A stretch of DNA of 33,865 nt, from NCBI GenBank assembly GCA_938050045.1, contig CALLJS010000019.1, positions 1 to 33,865 of the forward strand, in the 5' to 3' direction. The notes below the pieces were generated by a model. That model had not been told where the DNA came from and did not search any database. It saw nothing but the letters and a program-made list of their open reading frames with translations. Shown piece after piece: positions 27,286-33,865 of the stretch. Made by a program: the position numbers and the translations under genes. Each line of letters starts with the position of its first letter. Within the stretch, counting starts at the first letter, position 1. The stretch comes from an uncultured Sphingomonadaceae bacterium (lineage in GTDB: Bacteria > Pseudomonadota > Alphaproteobacteria > Sphingomonadales > Sphingomonadaceae).

Positions 27286-28239
27286 TCATTTCAGAATCGC
27301 ATCAACAACGACAATGATAGCATCCGAATGAGAATGATTATAAAGCGTACGATGGGTATTTCTAGCTATCGTAGCAGTATCACCTTGCTCCAGCATAACA
27401 GAATCAGAATCCGTTACAATCTCTGCGCTGCCAATATGACCAAATAACACTTGATGAGTGGCACTTTTTCCGAGAGCAATACTATCCTGTGCGGCTAGCC
27501 TTATTTCATTGACCGAAAATTCATGCGGCCAATTTAACTGGCCATCTGGGCCAACAATTTTACGCATCATGCTGTTGGATTTTTTGTCCATAGGCACTGG
27601 ATCAGAGGATGTTACACAAGAATTGCGCAAATCTTGCGCGCTAAGAGTTTGCAACTGCGCAACTTGCGCGGCTGTCGTCTTAGCCATTGGTTTAACGGTA
27701 TCGGATACTCTTTCCCCTTTATGAGTATCGATTAAGCTGCCATTTTCTAGGAGGATTAATCCATATTCTTCGGCCATATCAAATACCGCAGGTGCCCACA
27801 AAACGCGCCCAGGGTCATCGCCACCCAAAACAGCCCATAAAAAACCCATGTCTTGGCCTATATTCTCAAATCCCCTGAATATATGCGTTGGTATGGAAAT
27901 AGCATCGCCCGCATTTAATGTAACAGATGCATCCTTTCCATCTTCACCCAAAACAAAGGACCAAGTCCCGCTATGAACATAGAAAAATTCAGCGGTATCA
28001 TGGCTGTGCTGGGAATTAACGCATGCTGGTGGCTGGCGTGCTGCTCCGATATTAAATCCATGCGGCTCCATAATATGAACATGCTGATTTGGATTTTCCG
28101 ATACACCTGGGCCAATGATTGTGAAATTCTCTTTTTTATCGGAGCCTGGTGTTCGCGTATCTATAAAAGCATCGAAACAAGGCTCTAGCTCATTATATTT
28201 AACAATTTTAATATCATTTTGCCGTGTTGATGTTTTCAT
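27286..28239 (-). CDS. Bicupin domain protein
   Basis: A 317-residue protein with two cupin modules. The first is metal-competent: H78 and H80 in QHSHDTAEFFYVHSG, E84 and then H119 in IPTHIFRGF. The second, around THQVLFGHIGSAEI and GDTATIARNTHRTLYNHS, is degenerate. Such proteins may be dioxygenases, isomerases or sugar-acid-processing enzymes; I cannot choose. I start at 28239 rather than at ATG 28284 because the operator-like site at 28279-28294 would otherwise overlap the start codon, and the resulting 39-base spacing equals that at the other operators. AGAAGGA lies upstream, although rather far from this ATG. First gene of the minus-strand catabolic operon. Confidence 0.78.
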   Translation of the reverse strand: MKTSTRQNDIKIVKYNELEPCFDAFIDTRTPGSDKKENFTIIGPGVSENPNQHVHIMEPHGFNIGAARQPPACVNSQHSHDTAEFFYVHSGTWSFVLGEDGKDASVTLNAGDAISIPTHIFRGFENIGQDMGFLWAVLGGDDPGRVLWAPAVFDMAEEYGLILLENGSLIDTHKGERVSDTVKPMAKTTAAQVAQLQTLSAQDLRNSCVTSSDPVPMDKKSNSMMRKIVGPDGQLNWPHEFSVNEIRLAAQDSIALGKSATHQVLFGHIGSAEIVTDSDSVMLEQGDTATIARNTHRTLYNHSHSDAIIVVVDAILK

Positions 28240-28278
28240 GCCCGCAACATTTTCCTTCTCATTACAATTTCTGTTTTT

Positions 28279-28294
28279 TTGCATTCGAAGTCAA
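28279..28294. promoter_or_regulatory. Candidate LacI-type operator 3
   Basis: TTGCATTCGAAGTCAA keeps the whole left half of operator 1 and the central CG; the right half differs at two positions. It lies 39 bases upstream of the cupin start at 28239, in the divergent gap shared with the second SnoaL gene. Confidence 0.65.
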
Positions 28295-28367
28295 GCTTTA
28301 ATATAGAAGTTTATCCTTCTATGGATTAAGATATTATCTCCCGAGTCATAAATAATCAAAATATAAT

Positions 28368-28383
28368 ATGCATTGGCAGTCAT
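28368..28383. promoter_or_regulatory. Weak operator-like site 4
   Basis: ATGCATTGGCAGTCAT matches operator 3 at 12 of 16 positions but lacks the central CG. It lies 58 bases before ATG 28442, where a site for the plus-strand SnoaL gene would be expected. Low certainty. Confidence 0.35.
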
Positions 28384-28441
28384 TCATTGACAAATCCTAT
28401 CGCTTGTGACTTTAAAACCCTATATAATATTGGGAAAAATC

Positions 28442-29446
28442 ATGGTCGATAATCAAGAAATAGCAAATGCCAAACAATTGGCAAGACAGTTTAACAGGGC
28501 GTGCGAAGAAGCATCCGATGCTGATTTGATAGATGTTATGAAAAGCTACACCAGCAAAGATTATCATTGGCGCGGCTCTAGGCCTTTTTATCAGCTCGAT
28601 AGGTGCGACGATATTCATGCTAAATTTTGGCTTCCTATGCGCCAATCCTTCGCCCCCATAAGACGCAGAGAAAATATCTTTTTTGCGGGTTGGAATGATG
28701 TCGATGATGGTGAAAGTCTATGGACTTGCTCCATGGGGCATTTCATGGGTCTATTCGACCAGGATTGGATTGGTATCAAATCTAACGGCAAATTAATTCA
28801 GATCAGATATGCAGAGTTTCATGAAGTCGCTGATGGCAAGATACAACAAACGGCGCTTTTTTTGGATCTTGCAGACCTTATGCAACAAGCTGGGATGAAC
28901 CCATTTCCAAATCAAAAAGGGGCTGCATTTATGCACCCGCCGCCGCGCAGCGATGATGGAATTTCGCTTGGTCATAACGCAGCAGAAGAAGCCCAAAAAA
29001 CAATGGCTGTGCTTAATAGAATGATTGAAGACTTAAATATTCTAAATAAGAGCGGGAATGATCATTGTTCACCCGAATATTTAGGCCGCACTTGGCATAA
29101 GGATATGGCATGGTATGGCCCTGCGGGTATTGGCTCGACCTATACAATCGAACGCTATCAAGAGCAGCATCAATATCCGTTTCGCCAAGGCTTAAAAAAT
29201 AAAAAATATAATGGCCATGTCGCGCGCATAGCAGAAGGGTGTTATGCTGCATTTTTCGGTTGGCCCAATTTAACTAACAGCCCAAAACAAGGCTTTTTAG
29301 GCTTAGATGAAAGCGATATTGAAGCTGAAATGCGGGTCGTTGATGTTTATAGGCGCGAGGGTGAGAAATTATCAGAAAATTGGGTGATAATCGATTTGCC
29401 CCATTATTTTTCTATGCTGGGAAATGATGTCCTACCGCAATCATAA
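28442..29446 (+). CDS. Double SnoaL/NTF2-like domain protein 2
   Basis: A 334-residue protein that appears to be two NTF2-like domains, about 8-150 and 180-325, only distantly similar to the 361-residue protein at 25424-26509. Notable segments are YHWRGSRPFYQL and MGHFMGLFDQDWIGI in the first domain, and WHKDMAWYGPAGIGSTYTIE in the second, with a conserved-looking aromatic cone lining. No secretion signal. ATG 28442 has GGGAAAAA upstream; the frame also allows GTG 28406. It is divergent from the cupin operon and ends before a bidirectional terminator shared with the receptor gene. Probable enzyme or binding protein of the pathway; reaction unknown. Confidence 0.7.
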   Translation: MVDNQEIANAKQLARQFNRACEEASDADLIDVMKSYTSKDYHWRGSRPFYQLDRCDDIHAKFWLPMRQSFAPIRRRENIFFAGWNDVDDGESLWTCSMGHFMGLFDQDWIGIKSNGKLIQIRYAEFHEVADGKIQQTALFLDLADLMQQAGMNPFPNQKGAAFMHPPPRSDDGISLGHNAAEEAQKTMAVLNRMIEDLNILNKSGNDHCSPEYLGRTWHKDMAWYGPAGIGSTYTIERYQEQHQYPFRQGLKNKKYNGHVARIAEGCYAAFFGWPNLTNSPKQGFLGLDESDIEAEMRVVDVYRREGEKLSENWVIIDLPHYFSMLGNDVLPQS

Positions 29447-29476
29447 TTCGCTTAAATTATAAATAACAGCGCCTAT

Positions 29477-29504
29477 AAAAAAGGGAGGCATTGCCTCCCT
29501 TTTT
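29477..29504. terminator. Bidirectional intrinsic terminator
   Basis: GGGAGGC at 29483-29489 and GCCTCCC at 29493-29499 form a perfect 7-bp GC-rich stem with loop ATT, flanked by an A run on the left and five T residues on the right. It sits between the convergent ends of the SnoaL gene (29446) and the receptor gene (29522) and can serve both. Confidence 0.88.
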
Positions 29505-29521
29505 CTCCAAATTATTTAATT

Positions 29522-31999
29522 TTAGAACTCAGCTTTGAAACGCAAGCCATAATTACGCGGGAATGAGAATGATGATTGTAGCAAATCATCGCCACCATTA
29601 TTATTACTACGCGATAAAACCGCTGTATCTTCGATATTCTCAATAAAGGCTTCTATCGAATAATTTTTATCAGGCGCCGACCACACAAGACGGGCATCAG
29701 TCTTGGTATAGCTGTCTTGGAAAGTTGATGGATCAAGCGCGAATAAGTTCGAGGTATTAAAGCCATCGCTGTAATAAAATTGAACATATGGTGTCAATGT
29801 TCCATAATCTCCGCCGAGATCAATCTCATAAGACCCCGCCAATGATATAGTGAAGTCAGGCGAGAATATCGGCGTTTCCCCTTCTAAATCCACAAAGGAA
29901 GAGGGGGCACCATTGTTGAGTTGATATGGGCTTGTTTGCCCAAATTGCCCAAATTCAGCATCAAGATAAGAAGCATTTAACGAGAGGGTTAGCGCATCGG
30001 TGGGCTGATATTGCAACTCGACCTCAGCACCAAATGCGTCAATCTCACCACCGTTTTCACTAAAGGTAACACCAATGCCCGTGTTGGGGTTGATGACCTG
30101 AAATTGCGATAAAAGATTGGTATATTCCGTATAGTGTAAAGCGATGTTAAAAATTAAATCGCCCTGCAATAATAAACTCTTTAATCCAATCTCATATACT
30201 TGAGATTCTTGCTGATCGGTGGTCGAACCATTATTATTCACAACACCCGACAAGAAACCAGTGGCGGTATTTGCATAGAGTAACATGTCATCTGCAACAT
30301 CAAATTCAACACCAATTTTATAATCAACATTATCAAATGTCGTATCAGATGTATTGGCACCAGCAGCATTTCTATTGATGATAAAAACATCGCGGCTATC
30401 TGGAATAATTGCAGGCGATGATCCAGCCGCAAATGCGGGGTTGACGGTAACAGGACCATTGGCTGTAAAATTACTGCCGCCCCCGCTGCCTTCTTTATTT
30501 TCGCTGCTATAGCGCAAACCACCAATGAGACGTAGCTGTTCGGTAATAGTAAATTCAGCCTGACCGAATACCCCAAAAGTATTGCTTTCGATGAAATTAC
30601 TATCGGCAAAGAACCCATTTAAGCTTGTATTGAGCGATGCGAGCGGTGTTGATGTTAACACTGGCAATAATAAGGGAGCACCGCCTACGATTACAGCGTT
30701 ACCATTATTATCCAATACAGGCATATTTACGCTACGCTGGCTGTCATTACGCGCTGTTTGGTTGAAGATTGAAAAGCTAAAAAATTGCTCGTCATAAGAA
30801 TAATAAGCACCACCAGTAAAGTTTAATGGCCCATCAAAATCTGTCGAAATGGTGAACTCTTGGGTAAATGCTTCAGCCGTTTCATCAAATCCGCCCCTTG
30901 AATTTGGGTTTGGACTAAAATCAAAATCGAAACCAAATAAGTTATGAAAGTCGGTGTAAGATGTAATCGATTTCAAAGCGATATTGCCTAAATCCAAATT
31001 AGCCTCAAGCGAGACGACGGTCTCTTCTAAATCGACATCTGGGACATAATCTTGCGCAATAGTATATGGCCCCGTTCCAGCCGCCCCGCTATTGGCTGCA
31101 AGATTAGAGTTAGGGCCAGAGCCTCTAATTGGGTTTGCACAATCTCTTTGTGAGCCGAATGCATCTGTATGGCCAGAAGGTGTCGCGTTTCTGCATAAGA
31201 ATGTGTAACCGAACAAACCAGCTTCACGGCCATCTTCTTTAGTGTGTTGCAAACGCGCGATAACATTCAATCTATCGCTAGGTTCCCATAGAGCACTGAC
31301 ACGGAAACCTTTATCATCTTGCTGACCAATATCTGGGCCTGCTAAATTTTCGATATAACCATCGCCTTTATTGACATAGCCAGCGTAACGAATGGCCAAG
31401 TCATCACCCAAAGGAATATTGAGATAAGCCTCAGCTTTTACCGTATCAAATCGTTCATATCCAATCTGAATTCCTGCTTCATACTCCCCCAAAATAGGCT
31501 TTTTTGTATAAAGGTTTAGAGCACCAGCAAATGTGTTGCGCCCATATAATGTGCCTTGCGGGCCTTTTAGAAATTCAACGCGCTCTACATCAAAAAATGC
31601 GCGTGTCTGCTGAGACGCCCGTGCTTTATAAACACCATCGACATAGGCCCCTACAATCGAACTATTATCAGCAAATGTATTGGTTGAATTAGCACCCCTG
31701 ACGTTGAATTTAGCGTCATTACCCGTGAAAGAGAAATTCACACCCGAGACCAACAGCTCAAGACGTGAAACATCGGTAATACCGCCTTTTTGCAATCCTT
31801 CACTATCAAAAGCTTGTACGGATAGGCTTACATCTTGGATGCTTTCAGCGCGTTTTTGTGCAGTAACAACAATAATACCGTCATCATTCTCTTCGCTAAT
31901 GCCTTCTGAACTTGCCTCTTGAGCAAGAGCCACTGCGCTATAATGAACACCCATTACGAATAATGATGCTCCAGCCAATAATTTTATATTTTTTTTCAT
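29522..31999 (-). CDS. TonB-dependent outer-membrane receptor
   Basis: An 825-residue outer-membrane transporter that takes up substrate with energy from TonB/ExbBD. The signal peptide MKKNIKLLAGASLFVMGVHY ends near ALAQE (cleavage about 26/27). A TonB-box-like IIVVTAQKR (42-50) leads into the plug domain, with the family motif GPQGTLYGRNTFAGALN. The C-terminal half is a long beta-barrel ending in the aromatic residue of LRFKAEF. I use ATG 31999 because GAGAGGGA precedes it; an upstream ATG at 32023 would add eight charged residues before the signal. It is monocistronic, divergent from the LacI-type gene across a 387-base gap with two operator-like sites. Probably the outer-membrane port of the catabolic system. 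Confidence 0.93.
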   Translation of the reverse strand: MKKNIKLLAGASLFVMGVHYSAVALAQEASSEGISEENDDGIIVVTAQKRAESIQDVSLSVQAFDSEGLQKGGITDVSRLELLVSGVNFSFTGNDAKFNVRGANSTNTFADNSSIVGAYVDGVYKARASQQTRAFFDVERVEFLKGPQGTLYGRNTFAGALNLYTKKPILGEYEAGIQIGYERFDTVKAEAYLNIPLGDDLAIRYAGYVNKGDGYIENLAGPDIGQQDDKGFRVSALWEPSDRLNVIARLQHTKEDGREAGLFGYTFLCRNATPSGHTDAFGSQRDCANPIRGSGPNSNLAANSGAAGTGPYTIAQDYVPDVDLEETVVSLEANLDLGNIALKSITSYTDFHNLFGFDFDFSPNPNSRGGFDETAEAFTQEFTISTDFDGPLNFTGGAYYSYDEQFFSFSIFNQTARNDSQRSVNMPVLDNNGNAVIVGGAPLLLPVLTSTPLASLNTSLNGFFADSNFIESNTFGVFGQAEFTITEQLRLIGGLRYSSENKEGSGGGSNFTANGPVTVNPAFAAGSSPAIIPDSRDVFIINRNAAGANTSDTTFDNVDYKIGVEFDVADDMLLYANTATGFLSGVVNNNGSTTDQQESQVYEIGLKSLLLQGDLIFNIALHYTEYTNLLSQFQVINPNTGIGVTFSENGGEIDAFGAEVELQYQPTDALTLSLNASYLDAEFGQFGQTSPYQLNNGAPSSFVDLEGETPIFSPDFTISLAGSYEIDLGGDYGTLTPYVQFYYSDGFNTSNLFALDPSTFQDSYTKTDARLVWSAPDKNYSIEAFIENIEDTAVLSRSNNNGGDDLLQSSFSFPRNYGLRFKAEF

Positions 32000-32123
32000 T
32001 TTGCGTTCCCTCTCGTTATCCAATTAAAAAAGATGCTTAGGCATGTCCCCACATTGACGCATCTTGCAAATTTGAATTTACACTTTGAGGCTAGGGCAAT
32101 AAATCCATGCGCTCAAGAGAAAA

Positions 32124-32139
32124 ATGACTTCGGATGCAA
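32124..32139. promoter_or_regulatory. Candidate LacI-type operator 5
   Basis: Minus-strand reading TTGCATCCGAAGTCAT, which combines the left half of operator 2 with the right half of operator 3. It lies 124 bases upstream of the receptor ATG at 31999, farther than at the other operons, which would fit a long leader or an upstream promoter. Confidence 0.6.
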
Positions 32140-32204
32140 AAATTCTTGCTTTGTGTTGTATATATACAAAAACAAAATCTATTTATATCTGGGAAAAGAA
32201 TTAT

Positions 32205-32248
32205 TTATCTGATATATAAGTATATTATTTCAGATAATATGCTTATAT
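32205..32248. repeat. Interlocked inverted repeats
   Basis: TTATCTGA (32205-32212) pairs with TCAGATAA (32230-32237), and ATATAAG (32214-32220) with CTTATAT (32242-32248). The two hairpins exclude each other. They lie between the two operator-like sites of the receptor/LacI gap. Confidence 0.55.
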
Positions 32249-32252
32249 ATAG

Positions 32253-32268
32253 ATGATTTCGGATGCAT
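32253..32268. promoter_or_regulatory. Candidate LacI-type operator 6
   Basis: Minus-strand reading ATGCATCCGAAATCAT, matching operator 5 at 14 of 16 positions. Its centre lies 129 bases from that of operator 5. It may serve autoregulation of the LacI-type gene, whose GTG is 118 bases downstream. Confidence 0.5.
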
Positions 32269-32386
32269 TTACTCCGCAGGAGATTAATACTCTATAGAAG
32301 ATTGGATTAGGTTCGTTAGTTGTTTGCATTGTTTACTGCATATAGCTATTTTACAAAAATAATTGACAAGCGCTGGGAACTATTAA

Positions 32387-33391
32387 GTGGAACGCAAAAA
32401 AACTTTTACATCTTACGATGTTGCAAGGTTAGCTGGTGTATCGCAATCAGCCGTCTCCAGATGTTATAAATCGGGGGCTTCTGTATCAAAAAAAACCCGT
32501 GATAAGGTCGAAAAAGCCGCTAAAAAACTAGGTTATCAACCCAATGCATTGGCTAGGAGTTTGATAACAGCGCGCTCTAATTCGGTAGCGGTTATTATCT
32601 CTAACCTTACAAACCTCTATTACCCAGAGGTATTGGCTCAATTAAGCCAATATTTTTCTGAAAAAGGAATGCGTGTCTTATTATTCGCCGTTGATACGGA
32701 AAGCCAAGTGGATGGGGTGCTGGGTCAAGTTTTGCAATATCAGGTCGATGGTGTCATTGCGGCTGTTAAATTGACATTAGAGCAAATTAAAAAATTTGAA
32801 GACCGCGAAACACCACTAATATTCTACAATAGGCATATAAATAGCCATGCTGCTAGCGCGGTATGTTGCGATCAAGCCGATGGGGCTACCGTATTAACGC
32901 AAAAATTGATCGACTTTGGTCATAAGAAATTTGCATATATCAGTGGCCCTGAAGATTCTATGGTAGGCATTGAGAGGCAAAAAGCCACTCTGACGACTTT
33001 AGAGAAATCTGATATTAGTGATTATACCATTTGGAACGGGGATTTTTCATATGATGGTGCAACTAATGCAACATGTAAACTGATGAATGAGGCTAAACAA
33101 AAACCAGATGCAATAATCTGCGCGAATGATGTGTCGGCTATTGGCGTGATTGATACGTTGCGCTACGAATATAATATTAAAGTCCCCGAAGATATTTCAG
33201 TCGTTGGTTTTGATGGGGTAGGCCCCGCAACATGGGCTAGCTTTAATCTGACCACAATCCGGCAGCCCGTAAAGAGAATGACCAAAGCTGCAGTGGAGAT
33301 GATGCTTGAGAGAATCGATACGCCAAGCTTAGCGAATGAAAAAAGGGTTTTCTCTGGTATATTTATCGAAGGTAATTCGGCAAAAATATAA
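32387..33391 (+). CDS. LacI-family transcriptional regulator
   Basis: A 334-residue LacI/GalR-type regulator. The helix-turn-helix at about residues 8-28 reads TSYDVARLAGVSQSAVSRCY, followed by VSKKTRDKVEKAAKKLGYQP and the hinge helix NALARSLIT that inserts at a central CG of the operator. The periplasmic-binding-protein-like effector domain covers about 64-334, with SVAVIISNLTNLYYPEVLAQ and, later, ICANDVSAIGVIDTLR and DISVVGFDG. The start is GTG 32387. It is the only regulator gene in the 18.8-33.4 kb cluster, and the palindromes in that cluster have the form expected for this family. The effector is probably the substrate or an early intermediate. Confidence 0.93.
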   Translation: MERKKTFTSYDVARLAGVSQSAVSRCYKSGASVSKKTRDKVEKAAKKLGYQPNALARSLITARSNSVAVIISNLTNLYYPEVLAQLSQYFSEKGMRVLLFAVDTESQVDGVLGQVLQYQVDGVIAAVKLTLEQIKKFEDRETPLIFYNRHINSHAASAVCCDQADGATVLTQKLIDFGHKKFAYISGPEDSMVGIERQKATLTTLEKSDISDYTIWNGDFSYDGATNATCKLMNEAKQKPDAIICANDVSAIGVIDTLRYEYNIKVPEDISVVGFDGVGPATWASFNLTTIRQPVKRMTKAAVEMMLERIDTPSLANEKRVFSGIFIEGNSAKI

Positions 33392-33865
33392 AATGATATT
33401 TAATAGGCTTTGCCATCTGACTTTAGGTAAGTTAGGAATTATAAATGTCCCTAAAACATTGTAAACGAATTAGAAACAAGCAATTAAAATTGATGAAATA
33501 TTTTGTTGCAATCTAGGCAGCCAGAGCATGCGGATGATTTAGCTGGCATTCATCGCAATCGTGCGGTTCGTCTCTTCTATTAATTGTGCGATGCGATCGC
33601 ATCGAGACAGCCAGAGCATGCGGCGCATCTACAAACGCTCTGATTGATGCACTCACACTTTCTTATCCGCCATCGCAATTATCTTCATCTTCTGCCTCAA
33701 TTAATGAGACCCAATATCTAGCATCTAGTAGGTTTTTTTATGATAGATATTTTTGATCTCACAAGGTTTCAGGCCAAATAAATAAAAAGGTTCACAAATG
33801 AAATTATATGTTTATAGTAAGCGAACATTTTGAAAGCCGTATTCGCATGGGGACAAGAATAAGCG
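33392..33865. other. No gene seen; repeats only
   Basis: No reading frame of useful length or recognisable protein remnant on either strand. The stretch carries two copies of a 16-bp repeat and a 16-bp palindrome, described separately. The window ends here, so the next gene is not visible. Confidence 0.6.
33518..33623. repeat. 16-bp direct repeat pair with internal 16-bp palindrome
   Basis: CAGCCAGAGCATGCGG occurs at 33518-33533 and again at 33608-33623, 90 bases apart. Just before the second copy lies the perfect palindrome CGATGCGATCGCATCG at 33589-33604. Only two copies exist, so this is not a CRISPR array; it may be a dispersed repeat or a remnant of an element. Confidence 0.7.

Larger units (their letters stand above)
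32000..32386. promoter_or_regulatory. Divergent regulatory gap between receptor and LacI-type genes
   Basis: These 387 AT-rich bases hold no coding frame. They contain two operator-like sites (32124 and 32253), a perfect 14-bp palindrome TTGTATATATACAA at 32156-32169, interlocked inverted repeats at 32205-32248, and a half site TTGCATT at 32324-32330. I could not place -35/-10 boxes with confidence. Confidence 0.6.

Noticed and set aside
28240-28284. Cupin start at ATG 28284
   Set aside because: The operator-like site would overlap the start codon; the added residues are charged and non-conserved in appearance. Not fully excluded.
33518-33623. CRISPR array
   Set aside because: Only two repeats, separated by 74 bases, and no cas genes in view.

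Overview
The window looks like chromosomal DNA of a moderately AT-rich alphaproteobacterium, most likely a sphingomonad relative. I base this on the Lys/Ala-rich C-terminal tail of L21, the rplU-rpmA-GNAT-obgE-proB-epimerase order, the SPFH/Arc-like gene cassette and the style of the TonB-dependent receptor. Placement is inference from protein resemblance, because no database search was possible. I see no rRNA, tRNA or CRISPR array.

Layout. 1-7338 is a ribosomal/growth block (rplU, rpmA, a GNAT acetyltransferase, obgE, proB, an SDR epimerase). It is interrupted at 1481-4073 by two tandem ferritin-like PF10118-type genes and a divergent TetR-type regulator. 7335-10183 holds a small zinc-ribbon protein and a four-gene cassette (SPFH membrane protein, Arc-like DNA-binding protein, small membrane protein, secreted alpha/beta hydrolase). 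10335-13703 is a minus-strand run: asparaginase, methyltransferase, acyl-CoA carboxylase beta subunit. 13877-18074 carries ispG, a small possibly broken gene, a lipoprotein with an HExxH motif, a CxxS thioredoxin-like protein and an EamA transporter. 18105-18735 is a decayed zone: a remnant of an S9-family peptidase gene split by a 384-bp internally deleted IS5-like element, which itself carries a small palindromic insertion.

18810-33391 is the most interesting part: an apparent catabolic regulon with a TonB-dependent receptor, a sodium:solute symporter, a HisD-like dehydrogenase, a stand-alone MetE-type zinc barrel, an HpcH/HpaI aldolase, a COG3618 amidohydrolase, two double SnoaL-like proteins, an SDR, a bicupin, an alpha/beta hydrolase and a LacI-family regulator. 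A shared palindromic motif (perfect form TTGCATTCGAATGCAA) lies in each multi-gene promoter region and twice in the receptor/regulator gap, so these transcription units probably form one LacI-type regulon. The chemistry suggests import of an organic acid or sugar-acid-like compound, oxidation, ring or lactone hydrolysis, a methyl or thiol transfer, and aldol cleavage to a 2-oxo acid plus an aldehyde. The substrate cannot be read from sequence, and I do not recognise the full gene combination as a described pathway.

The last 474 bases hold no gene that I can support, only a 16-bp direct repeat and a 16-bp perfect palindrome.
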